Below, in pieces: positions 18,144-26,146 of a stretch of 64,000 nucleotides of DNA. Position 1 is the stretch's first letter. Every line of letters begins with the position of its first letter. The notes beneath the pieces are model-generated. The model saw only the letters and a program-made list of their open reading frames with translations, searched no databases and had not been told where the DNA came from. The stretch comes from Streptomyces sp. NBC_01446 (GTDB lineage: Bacteria > Actinomycetota > Actinomycetes > Streptomycetales > Streptomycetaceae): positions 3,254,501-3,318,500 of the forward strand of contig NZ_JAPEPO010000001.1 of the NCBI RefSeq assembly GCF_026340095.1, written 5' to 3'. The translations under genes and the position numbers were made by a program.

Positions 18144-18182
18144 GACCTCCCCTGCTCGAGCGAGGTCGAGAGGGGGAGGTTC
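18144..18182. repeat. Palindromic element upstream of glyA
   Basis: ACCTCCCC (18145-18152) pairs with GGGGAGGT (18173-18180) around a core rich in CTCGA and TCGAG. It resembles, from memory, a short palindrome scattered through intergenic regions of many Streptomyces genomes. In the glyA leader it could also act as an attenuating hairpin. Confidence 0.5.
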
Positions 18183-18387
18183 ACGGGTCGGCCCAGGCGC
18201 ACGGCACACAGTTCACAGGCCGCTCCCCGATGGTCGGTCCCATCCCAGCGCGCCAGTCACGGCCCTGCGGGCCACACTACCGGGCGCGCCGCAGGACGAG
18301 GTTTCCACGTCCACGATGCGAGCGACGATAGGAAGAGGCCACAAGCCCACGTCTTCGCGCCATCAGAGCTGTAAGAACGGAGATCCC

Positions 18388-19614
18388 GTGACTGCTGTGA
18401 CTCCTCCGAATGCCGCAACGGAAGCCTTCATCACCGCGTCCGAAGCGCACAGTGCGCACAACTACCATCCGTTGCCCGTCGTGGTCGCCACGGCGGAGGG
18501 CGCGTGGATGACGGATGTCGAGGGTCGCCGCTACCTCGACATGCTCGCAGGCTACTCAGCGCTCAACTTCGGCCATGGGAACCAGCGGCTCATCGAGGCC
18601 GCCAAGGCGCAGCTGGAGCGGGTGACTCTGACGTCCCGCGCCTTTTATCACGACCGGTTCTCCGCGTTCTGCACCCAGCTCGCGGAGCTGTGCGGCATGG
18701 ACATGGTGCTGCCGATGAACACAGGGGCGGAGGCGGTCGAGACCGCCGTGAAGACGGCGCGGAAGTGGGGGTACCAGGTCAAGGGGGTGCTCGACGGCAG
18801 AGCGAAGATCGTCGTGGCGGGCAACAACTTCCACGGACGCACCACGACCATCGTCAGCTTCTCCACGGACCAGGAGGCGCGCGCGGACTTCGGTCCCTAC
18901 ACGCCGGGGTTCGAGATCGTGCCGTACGGCGATCTGACGGCGCTGCGCGGCGCTGTCACCGAGAACACCGTCGCGGTGCTGCTCGAACCGATCCAGGGCG
19001 AGGCCGGTGTTCTCGTACCGCCGGCCGGATATCTGCCCGCGGTAAGGGAGTTGACCCGCGAGCGGAACGTGCTGTTCATCGCGGACGAGATCCAGTCGGG
19101 GCTCGGGCGGACCGGGCGGACGTTCGCCTGTGAGCACGAGGGCGTGGTGCCCGACATGTACGTGCTGGGCAAGGCGCTCGGCGGTGGGGTCGTGCCGGTG
19201 TCGGCGGTGGTGTCCAGCAGTGAGGTGCTCGGTGTGTTCAAGCCGGGTGAGCACGGGTCGACGTTCGGCGGGAATCCGCTGGCGTGTGCGGTGGCGCTCG
19301 AGGTCATCGCGATGCTGCGCACCGGGGAGTTCCAGCAGCGGGCGGCCGAGCTGGGCGAGCATCTCCACGCGGAGCTCGGGCTGCTGACGGGCACGGGCAA
19401 GGTGACGCAGGTGCGGGGACGCGGGCTGTGGGCGGGGGTCGACATCGATCCGTCGCACGGGACGGGAAGGGAGATCTCGGAGAAGTTGATGGCCAAGGGC
19501 GTCCTGGTCAAGGACACCCACGGCAGCACGATCCGGATCGCTCCCCCTCTGATGATCAGTAAGGAGGACCTGGACTGGGGGCTCGACCAGCTCCGGGCGG
19601 TCCTGGCGGTCTGA
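18388..19614 (+). CDS. rocD: Ornithine aminotransferase
   Basis: A class III PLP aminotransferase, 408 residues, converting ornithine plus 2-oxoglutarate to glutamate semialdehyde. Features: HNYHPLPVVVA at the N-terminus, SALNFGHGN, MNTGAEAVETAVKTARKWGY, NNFHGRT, LLEPIQGEAGV, IADEIQSGLGRTG and the PLP lysine in VLGKALGGGVVPVSA. The YHPLP and GAEAVE signatures are those of ornithine rather than acetylornithine aminotransferases. GTG 18388 follows CGGAGATCCC, a good ribosome site. It is monocistronic as far as I can see and divergent from glyA. Confidence 0.9.
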   Translation: MTAVTPPNAATEAFITASEAHSAHNYHPLPVVVATAEGAWMTDVEGRRYLDMLAGYSALNFGHGNQRLIEAAKAQLERVTLTSRAFYHDRFSAFCTQLAELCGMDMVLPMNTGAEAVETAVKTARKWGYQVKGVLDGRAKIVVAGNNFHGRTTTIVSFSTDQEARADFGPYTPGFEIVPYGDLTALRGAVTENTVAVLLEPIQGEAGVLVPPAGYLPAVRELTRERNVLFIADEIQSGLGRTGRTFACEHEGVVPDMYVLGKALGGGVVPVSAVVSSSEVLGVFKPGEHGSTFGGNPLACAVALEVIAMLRTGEFQQRAAELGEHLHAELGLLTGTGKVTQVRGRGLWAGVDIDPSHGTGREISEKLMAKGVLVKDTHGSTIRIAPPLMISKEDLDWGLDQLRAVLAV

Positions 19615-19764
19615 CGGCGGTGGGCCTCCGGCGCACGGGCGGCGGCCGACTCGTGGTCAGGCCACTCAAGGGAGCATCACCGGACGGGGAGCCGCTCACG
19701 GGGCCACCGGAGAAGGAGCCGCTCACGGGCCGGTCGGCGTAGGCACACCCTCTACAGTCGCTTT

Positions 19765-20622
19765 GTGCTTCTTGGAATGCTTTGCGCGCTCGGGGCGGCG
19801 GCCTGTTTCGGTACGGCGTCCGTGTTGCAGGCGATGGCCGCGCGGGCCGCGGAGCCGGGGTCGGGGTCCGGTGTCGACGCCGCGCTGTTGCTGCGGGCAC
19901 TGCAGCAGTGGCGATATGTCGCCGGGCTGGGGCTCGACCTGCTCGGGTTCGTCTTGCAGGTCGTGGCGCTGCGGTCCATTCCGATCTACGCCGTCGGGGC
20001 GGCGCTCGCCGCGAGTCTGGCGGTGACGGCGGTCGTCTCCACGCGGCTGCTGGACGTACGGCTGAGCGGCGTCGAGTGGGGCGCTGTCGGGGTGGTGGTG
20101 GCGGGGCTCGCGATGTTGGGGCTGGCGTCGGGGACGGAGGGAGCGCAGGCCGGTTCGGACGCGTTGCGTTACGCGATGTTGGGGACGGCGCTCGGGGTGC
20201 TGTTGATCGGGGCGGTGGCCGGGCGGCTGCCGGGGCGGGGCCGGGCGCTCGCGCTGGGGCTCGGCTCGGGGTTCGGGTTCGGGGTGGTGGAGGTGTCGGT
20301 ACGGCTCATCGACGACGTGTCGCCCGGCGCGCTGCTGAGCAATCCGGCGACGTATGCACTGCTGCTCGGCGGGGGTGCGGCGTTCCTGCTGCTGACCTCG
20401 GCGTTGCAGAAGGGGTCGGTGACCACGGCCACCGCGGGGATGGTCGTGGGCGAGACGGTGGGGCCGGCGCTGGTCGGGGTGATCTGGCTCGGGGATCGCA
20501 CGCGCGAGGGGCTGGGCTGGCTGGCGGCTCTCGGGTTCGTGGTGGCCGTGGCGGGGGCGTTGGCGCTGGCGCGCTTCGGGGAGGCGCCGGTGGAGAACAC
20601 GTCCGCACCGGCCCGGGTCTGA
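19765..20622 (+). CDS. DMT/EamA-like membrane transporter
   Basis: A 285-residue protein with about nine to ten membrane helices and two internally related halves (MLCALGAAACFGTASVLQAMAARA and the second half from YAMLGTALGVLLIGAVAG). The pattern is that of drug/metabolite-transporter superfamily permeases of about 300 residues. Loops are short and Arg-rich. The substrate is unknown. The GTG start at 19765 lacks a strong ribosome site; ATG 19777 (MLCALG) is an alternative. The stop codon lies inside a 9-bp terminator-like hairpin. It is convergent with the MocR gene. Confidence 0.75.
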   Translation: MLLGMLCALGAAACFGTASVLQAMAARAAEPGSGSGVDAALLLRALQQWRYVAGLGLDLLGFVLQVVALRSIPIYAVGAALAASLAVTAVVSTRLLDVRLSGVEWGAVGVVVAGLAMLGLASGTEGAQAGSDALRYAMLGTALGVLLIGAVAGRLPGRGRALALGLGSGFGFGVVEVSVRLIDDVSPGALLSNPATYALLLGGGAAFLLLTSALQKGSVTTATAGMVVGETVGPALVGVIWLGDRTREGLGWLAALGFVVAVAGALALARFGEAPVENTSAPARV

Positions 20623-20636
20623 CCCGAACCCGGGCC
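20610..20636. terminator. Hairpin between convergent DMT and MocR genes
   Basis: GGCCCGGGT (20610-20618) pairs perfectly with ACCCGGGCC (20628-20636). The loop holds the stop codon of the transporter gene. Confidence 0.6.
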
Positions 20637-20674
20637 GACCCGACCCGAGACGCCTGCCGCCCGATGCCGGTCCC

Positions 20675-22099
20675 CTACGGCAGCGCCCGGCACAAGGCCT
20701 CCAGCGCGCTTGCCCAGGCGTGGTCCGGTGGGGTTCCGTAGCCGACCACCAGAGCGTCCAGGGGCGGTTCGGCGGTGGCCGCGTCATGGCGGAAGCTGGA
20801 GAGGCCGGAGACTCCCAGGCGCTGCCAGGCGGCGGCGCGCACCACGGACTGTTCGGTGCCGGGCGGGAGTTGGAGGACGGCGTGCAGGCCCGCGGCGATC
20901 CCGGTGGCGCGCACGCCGGGGGCGCGTTCGGCGAGGGCGGCGACAAGCTGATCGCGGCGCCGGCGGTAGCGCAGGCGGGCGCCGCGGACATGGCGGTCGT
21001 AGGCGCCCGAGTCGATGAACTCCGCGAGGGTCAGCTGGTCGAGGACGCCGCACGACCAGTCGGCGACGCCCTTCGCCTCGATCACCTCCCCGATGACGGA
21101 GGGCGGCAGCACCAGCCAGCCGAGGCGCAGGCCGGGTGCGAGCGATTTGCTGGCCGTGCCGAAGTAGACGACGCGGTCGGGGTCGAGTCCCTGGAGGGCG
21201 CCGACGGGCTGGCGGTCGTAGCGGAACTCGCCGTCGTAGTCGTCCTCCAGGATCAGTCCGCCGGTGCGGCGGGCCCAGTCGACGACGGCGGCGCGGCGGT
21301 CGGGGTGCAGGGCCCCGCCCATCGGGAACTGGTGGGCGGGGGTCAGGAGGGCGGCGCCCACAGCCGGTTCGCCGGTCGCCAACTCGTCGGTTCGGGTGCC
21401 GAGTTGATCGAGAGGAAGGGGGTGGGTGCGCAGGCCCGACCGAGCCAGGACGTCCCAGTGGACGTCGAGGCCGTACGTCTCCACGGCGACGTCGCGCACG
21501 CACCTGTTGCGCAGCACCTCGCCGAGCAGCATCAGGCCGTGGACGAAGCCGGAGCAGATGACGATGCGGTCCGGGTCGGCGTGGACGCCTCGGGCGCGGG
21601 CGAGGTAGCCGGCGAGTGCGGTGCGCAGTTCGACGCGGCCGCGGGCTTCGCCGTAGCCGAGGGCGTCGTTCGGGGCGGCGTTGAGGGCGCGGCGCGAGGC
21701 CTTGAGCCATTCGGCGCGGGGGAACGAGGAGAGGTCGGGGGTGCCGGGGTGCAGGTCGTGGCGGAGGCCGGCCGGGGCGCGCCGCCCGCGGGTCGAGGCC
21801 GGCCGGGGCGCCTCGACCGGTCGCTCCGCGACGCGCGTCCCCGAGCCCTGGCGCGCGGTGAGCCAGCCCTCGGCGACGAGGTCTGCGTAGGCGTCGGCGA
21901 CCGTGTTGCGGGCGATGCCCAGATCGGCGGCGAGTGTGCGGGACGAAGGGAGGCGCACACCGGGGGCGAGGCGTCCGCCGCGTACGGCGTCACGGAGCGC
22001 GTCGGTGAGGCCTTTGCGCAGGCCGGAGCCGGTCGGCTCGACGTGCAGATCGATACCGAGCGCCTGGCCGGAGGGCGAAGTGGCCCAGGATTCCACCAT
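20675..22099 (-). CDS. MocR/PdxR-type regulator (GntR HTH fused to aminotransferase)
   Basis: A 474-residue MocR-subfamily GntR regulator. The N-terminal winged HTH covers about residues 15-90 (LRDAVRGGRLAPGVRLPSSR, DLGIARNTVADAYADLVAEGW, GSGTRV). A fold type I aminotransferase domain follows, with EDDYDGEFRYDRQPVGALQG and the PLP lysine in FGTASKSLAPGLRLGW. Such proteins sense PLP or amino-acid derivatives and often control the divergent gene, here the two carboxymuconolactone decarboxylase paralogues 47 bp away. The 22098-22115 region has ATGG repeats that could be its operator. Confidence 0.88.
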   Translation of the reverse strand: MVESWATSPSGQALGIDLHVEPTGSGLRKGLTDALRDAVRGGRLAPGVRLPSSRTLAADLGIARNTVADAYADLVAEGWLTARQGSGTRVAERPVEAPRPASTRGRRAPAGLRHDLHPGTPDLSSFPRAEWLKASRRALNAAPNDALGYGEARGRVELRTALAGYLARARGVHADPDRIVICSGFVHGLMLLGEVLRNRCVRDVAVETYGLDVHWDVLARSGLRTHPLPLDQLGTRTDELATGEPAVGAALLTPAHQFPMGGALHPDRRAAVVDWARRTGGLILEDDYDGEFRYDRQPVGALQGLDPDRVVYFGTASKSLAPGLRLGWLVLPPSVIGEVIEAKGVADWSCGVLDQLTLAEFIDSGAYDRHVRGARLRYRRRRDQLVAALAERAPGVRATGIAAGLHAVLQLPPGTEQSVVRAAAWQRLGVSGLSSFRHDAATAEPPLDALVVGYGTPPDHAWASALEALCRALP

Positions 22100-22146
22100 G
22101 GAAATGGACCATACCTGTGGGCTACTCCGCTCGTAGGGTCGATGTC

Positions 22147-22671
22147 GTGACGGCGAACCAGAACACCACCGACAGCACCGGCCCGGCCACCAAGGAGTAC
22201 GTCCACGAGCACGCGCCCCGGCTGGCCTGGGCCAAGCACGCTCCGGAGGTCTACAAGGCCATGATCCGGCTCGACGCGGAGGCCCGTAAGGGCGTCGATC
22301 CGGTGACGCTGGAGCTGGTCAAGATCCGCGCTTCGCAGCTCAACCACTGCGCGTTCTGCCTCGACATGCACTCCAAGGACGCGCTCGCCGCGGGCGAGAG
22401 CGTGGAGCGGATCATCCAGCTCGGCGCGTGGGAGGAGTCGCAGCACTTCTACACGCCCAGGGAGATCGCGGCGATCGAGCTGACCGAGGCGATCACCGTG
22501 CTCACGGACGGGTTCGTGCCGGACGAGACGTACGAGAAGGCGGCGAAGCTGTACGACGAGAAGGAGCTGACGCAGCTGATCGCCGCGATCACGGTGATCA
22601 ACGCGTGGAACCGGTTCGGTGTGTCGACGCGGATGGTCCCCGGGCACTACACCGCGGGCGACTTCAAGTGA
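22147..22671 (+). CDS. Carboxymuconolactone decarboxylase/AhpD-like protein 1
   Basis: A 174-residue protein of the CMD/AhpD family with the redox-type core ELVKIRASQLNHCAFCLDMHS (CxxC plus distal His). AhpD-type members use the CxxC pair as a thiol peroxidase or disulfide reductant; true decarboxylase activity is not implied. The GTG at 22147 lies 7 nt after a TAGGGT -10-like box, so the transcript is probably leaderless. It overlaps the second paralogue in a GTGA. Shared C-terminal blocks (LTDGFVPDETYE, ITVINAWNRFGVS) show the two arose by tandem duplication. It is probably controlled by the divergent MocR protein. Confidence 0.85.
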   Translation: MTANQNTTDSTGPATKEYVHEHAPRLAWAKHAPEVYKAMIRLDAEARKGVDPVTLELVKIRASQLNHCAFCLDMHSKDALAAGESVERIIQLGAWEESQHFYTPREIAAIELTEAITVLTDGFVPDETYEKAAKLYDEKELTQLIAAITVINAWNRFGVSTRMVPGHYTAGDFK

Positions 22672-23117
22672 CAGCCCGTACGACGCACCTGGACGCCGGT
22701 GTGCGCGACGCGATGATCGCGCTCGGCGCCGCCGCGAAGAAGGGGCTCGGCGACCCGGTTCTCGCCGAGCTGGTGATGATCCGGGCGTCGCAGATCAACG
22801 CGTGCGCGTTCTGCCTGGACATGCACGTGGACCTCGCCGTCGAGAAGAACGGTGAGAGTGCCAAGCGGATCGCGCTGCTCAACGCGTGGGCGGAGGCCCC
22901 CGAGCAGTTCACCGAGCGCGAGCGGGCCGCGCTCGCACTCACCGAGGCCGTCACCGTCCTCACCGACGGCTTCGTGCCGGACGAGACGTACGAGGCGGCG
23001 GCCAAGCACTTCGGCGAGGACGAGCTCGCCCATCTCCTCGGCGTGATCACCGTCATCAACAGTTGGAACCGGCTCATGGTGAGCCGCCGGATCGTGCCGG
23101 GCGGACCACAGTGGTGA
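22668..23117 (+). CDS. Carboxymuconolactone decarboxylase/AhpD-like protein 2
   Basis: A 149-residue paralogue of the upstream gene. It keeps ELVMIRASQINACAFCLDMHV with CxxC and His, LTDGFVPDETYEAAAKHF and ITVINSWNRLMVS, but has a shorter N-terminus. GTG 22668 overlaps the upstream stop (GTGA), so translation is coupled. The pair may form a hetero-oligomer; AhpD-like proteins are usually trimeric or hexameric. Confidence 0.85.
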   Translation: MTARTTHLDAGVRDAMIALGAAAKKGLGDPVLAELVMIRASQINACAFCLDMHVDLAVEKNGESAKRIALLNAWAEAPEQFTERERAALALTEAVTVLTDGFVPDETYEAAAKHFGEDELAHLLGVITVINSWNRLMVSRRIVPGGPQW

Positions 23118-23155
23118 CGTGCCGGGTGCCCCCGTCAGGAAAGGCACCCGGCACG
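23118..23155. terminator. Perfect 13-bp hairpin between convergent operons
   Basis: Arms 23118-23130 and 23143-23155 with a 12-nt loop. It starts directly after the stop of the second AhpD-like gene and ends 22 nt before the end of the betaine operon, so it probably serves both. Confidence 0.8.
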
Positions 23156-23177
23156 CGCGCGGGGAGGGGCCGTACGG

Positions 23178-24167
23178 CTACTTCGGCAGCCAGGACCGCC
23201 ACGTCGACTCGTGCTCGTCGATCCACTTCTTCGCCGCCTCGTCCGGCGACAGCTTCTGGTCGGCGATGAGCAGCGAGACCTCGTTCTGGTCCTCGGTGGT
23301 CCACTTGAAGTTCTTCAGGAAGGCCGCCGCCTTGCCGCCGTTCTTCGAGAAGTCCGCGTTGAGGTACTTCTGGAGCGGCGTCTTCGGATAGGCGCAGGCC
23401 ACCTTCTTCGGGTCGGCGTCGCAGCCGTCCTTGTAGGCCGGCAGCTTCACCTCCGTCATCGGCACCTTCTTGAACAGCCACTGCGGCTGGTACCAGTACG
23501 TCAGGAACGGCTTCTTGGCCTTGGCGAACTGCTTGATCTGGGTGATCTGAGCCGCCTCGGAACCGGAGAACACGACCTGGTACTTCAGCTTCAGGTTGTC
23601 GACCAGCGCCTTGTCGTTGGTGACGTACGACGGGGAGCCGTCGAGGAGCTGGCCCTTGCCGCCGCTCTCCGGGGTCCGAAGCTGGGACGCGTACTTGTTG
23701 AGGTTCTTCCAGTCGGTGACGTCCGGGTGCTGCTTGGCGAAGTACGTGGGGACGAACCAGCCGATGTGTCCGGTGACGCCGAGGTCGCCGCCCTTCACGA
23801 TCGTCTTCTTGTCCTTGACGTACCGCTGCTCCTGGTCGGGGTGGCCCCAGTCCTCCATGATCGCGTCGACGCGGCCCTGGCTGAGCGCGTCCCACGCGGG
23901 GACCTCGTCGACCTGGACGGTGTCGACGCGGTAGCCGAGCTCGTGCTTGAGCAGGTACTCGGCCACGGCGATGTTGGACTGCGCACCGACCCAGGACTGC
24001 ACGGACAGGGTCACCGTCTTCGCGCCCTGCGCGTTGGCGTACGGAGAGGACTGCTTGGTCATGTCGGCGGCGCCACAACCGGTCGCCACCAACAGGGTGC
24101 CCGCGGCCGCGAGCCCCATGGTCATCCTGCGTGCCCGCACCGGGCGGAAAGATCGAAGTGCTCGCAT
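23178..24167 (-). CDS. Glycine betaine ABC transporter substrate-binding lipoprotein
   Basis: A 329-residue OpuAC/ProX-type receptor for quaternary ammonium compounds, anchored outside the membrane. The lipobox is LLVATGC with Cys at about residue 31. The mature domain carries VQSWVGAQSNIAVAEYLL, VPAWDALSQGRVDAIMEDWGHPDQ, a GHIGWFVPTYFA block and WYQPQWLFKK. Several Trp residues are spaced as in betaine-binding aromatic cages. ATG 24167 has GGGAG 9-10 nt upstream, inside the end of the permease gene. It is the last gene of the choline/betaine operon. Confidence 0.9.
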   Translation of the reverse strand: MRALRSFRPVRARRMTMGLAAAGTLLVATGCGAADMTKQSSPYANAQGAKTVTLSVQSWVGAQSNIAVAEYLLKHELGYRVDTVQVDEVPAWDALSQGRVDAIMEDWGHPDQEQRYVKDKKTIVKGGDLGVTGHIGWFVPTYFAKQHPDVTDWKNLNKYASQLRTPESGGKGQLLDGSPSYVTNDKALVDNLKLKYQVVFSGSEAAQITQIKQFAKAKKPFLTYWYQPQWLFKKVPMTEVKLPAYKDGCDADPKKVACAYPKTPLQKYLNADFSKNGGKAAAFLKNFKWTTEDQNEVSLLIADQKLSPDEAAKKWIDEHESTWRSWLPK

Positions 24168-24172
24168 CGCGA

Positions 24173-26146
24173 TCACGCTCCCTTCTTCGCGCGGCGTTCG
24201 GTCGGCTGGGTGACCCGGTCGAGCATGAGACCGAGGCACACGATCGCCGCGCCGCCGACGAGCCCGGTCGCCAGGTCGCCCTGGGCGAGGCCGAACACGA
24301 CCTCGTAGCCGAGCGCGCCACCGCCCACCAGACCGCCGATGATCACGACGGCGAGGACGAGGACGACACCCTGGTTCACGGCCAGGAGCAGCGCGGGCCG
24401 GGCCAGCGGCAGCTGGACCTGACGTAGTTGCTGCCCGCTCGTCGCGCCCATCGACCGGGCCGACTCCATGGCGGCCCCGTCGACCTCGCGGAGTCCCTGC
24501 GTGGTGATGCGGATGACGGCCGGCAGCGCGTAGACGACGGCGGCGGCGACCGCGGGGGCACGGCCGACGCCGAACAGTGCGACCACCGGGATCAGATACA
24601 CGAACTGCGGCATCGTCTGGAAGACGTCGAGCACGGGCCTGAGCAGGCGTTCGAGCCGCCCGCTGCGCGCCGCCGCGATCCCGACCGCGAAGCCGACGAC
24701 GAGCGTCACGGCGACGGCCGCGAGCACCTGCGACAGCGTGTCGAGCGACGGCTTCCACACACCGAGGACACCGATCGCGGCCATGGCGAGTACGGCCGTC
24801 ACGGCGGTGCGCCAGGTGCCGATCAGCCAGGCCAGCGCGGCGACGATGAGGAGCACGGACCACCAGGGCAGCCACTGCAGCCCGTCGCGCAGCGGGTCGA
24901 GGACCCAGGTGGTGAAGTGCCCGGCCCAGTCGGCGGTTCCGCCGATGTAGGGGACACCGGAGTAGAGGTGGTCGGTCATCCAGTCGACGGCGCTGTTGAC
25001 CGGGTCCGCGATGTTCACGGTCCAGGTGTCGGGCCAGTCGATCCGGCCCGCGAGACGGGCCACGAGGGCGACGACCACCGTGAGAACCGCGGCGACGCCC
25101 CAGCCGTACGGGCCGTGCAGGCGGCGGCCGTCGGGTTCGGCGGCGCCGAGCCGCTCCCCCGCCGCGGCCGTCGTACGGTCCAGGATCACGGCGAGCAGCA
25201 CGATCGGGATGCCGGCGGCGAGGGCCGCGCCGACGTCCACGGAGGCCAGTGCCTGGTACACGCGGTCGCCGAGGCCGCCCGCGCCGATCACCGACGCGAT
25301 GACGGCCATCGAGAGCGCCATCATGATCGTCTGGTTGAGCCCGAGGAGGAGTTGCTTGCGGGCGAGCGGGAGCCGGGCCGTCAGGAGCCGCTGACGCGCG
25401 GTCGCGCCGAGCGAGGCGACGGCCTCCATCACGCCACCGTCGGCGCCACGCAGGCCGAGCGCCGTCAGACGGGCCATCGGCGGGGCGGCGTAGACGACGG
25501 TCGCGAGGACGGCCGCGGGCACGCCGATGCCGAACACCAGGACGACCGGCAGCAGATACGCGTATGCGGGAAAGACCTGCATCGTGTCGAGGACGGGCCG
25601 CAGCGCCCGGTACGTGCGGTCGGAGAGTCCGGCCGCGAGTCCCAGGAGCATGCCGAGCACGACCGAGGCGAGGACCGCGACGATCATCAGCGCGAGGGTC
25701 TGCATCGTCGGCACCCACATGCCGAACCAGCCGCACACGAGGATCGCGACGACGGCGGACGCCGCGAGCTTCAGGCCCGCGACCCGCCAGGCGATGAGCC
25801 CGGCCGCGGCGGTGACGCCGGCCCAGCCGGCCGCGAGGAGCACCAGGTAGACGCCCCGCACGCTCACGACGACGGCGTTGCTGATGTGGCCGAAGAAGTA
25901 GAGGAACAGCGGGTGGCTGTCCCGGTTGTCGATGATCCAGTCACTGGTCTTCCCCAGCGGTCCGGTCAGATCGACGGTGAGCGCGTGCGGCCAGCTGCCG
26001 CTCGCCCACCTGGCGTTCACGATCGGTACGAGTACGGCCGCGACGACGGCGAGCAGCAGGAGCTTGCCGAGGACGCGGTTGCGCAGGAGCGCGCCGAAGC
26101 GCGGAGTGTCCGCCGCGGGGGCGGTGGCGGTACTGGCGGCAGCCAT
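24173..26146 (-). CDS. Glycine betaine ABC transporter permease, fused double domain
   Basis: A 657-residue membrane protein made of two consecutive ProW/OpuAB-like permease halves. Each half has its own binding-protein-dependent inner-membrane signature: first GADGGVMEAVASLGATARQRLLTARLPLARKQ, then EVDGAAMESARSMGATSGQQLRQVQLPLARPA. They are separated by a region around residues 330-420 with extra helices and a periplasmic loop. The canonical transporter uses two copies of a single-domain permease; here both are in one chain. Its start overlaps the stop of the ATPase gene by 1 nt, and the lipoprotein gene follows at once. Confidence 0.9.
   Translation of the reverse strand: MAAASTATAPAADTPRFGALLRNRVLGKLLLLAVVAAVLVPIVNARWASGSWPHALTVDLTGPLGKTSDWIIDNRDSHPLFLYFFGHISNAVVVSVRGVYLVLLAAGWAGVTAAAGLIAWRVAGLKLAASAVVAILVCGWFGMWVPTMQTLALMIVAVLASVVLGMLLGLAAGLSDRTYRALRPVLDTMQVFPAYAYLLPVVLVFGIGVPAAVLATVVYAAPPMARLTALGLRGADGGVMEAVASLGATARQRLLTARLPLARKQLLLGLNQTIMMALSMAVIASVIGAGGLGDRVYQALASVDVGAALAAGIPIVLLAVILDRTTAAAGERLGAAEPDGRRLHGPYGWGVAAVLTVVVALVARLAGRIDWPDTWTVNIADPVNSAVDWMTDHLYSGVPYIGGTADWAGHFTTWVLDPLRDGLQWLPWWSVLLIVAALAWLIGTWRTAVTAVLAMAAIGVLGVWKPSLDTLSQVLAAVAVTLVVGFAVGIAAARSGRLERLLRPVLDVFQTMPQFVYLIPVVALFGVGRAPAVAAAVVYALPAVIRITTQGLREVDGAAMESARSMGATSGQQLRQVQLPLARPALLLAVNQGVVLVLAVVIIGGLVGGGALGYEVVFGLAQGDLATGLVGGAAIVCLGLMLDRVTQPTERRAKKGA

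Noticed and set aside
19687..19730. Two GGAGCCGCTCACGGG direct repeats between rocD and the DMT gene
   Set aside because: Only two copies in GC-rich spacer DNA with no symmetry or position that suggests function.
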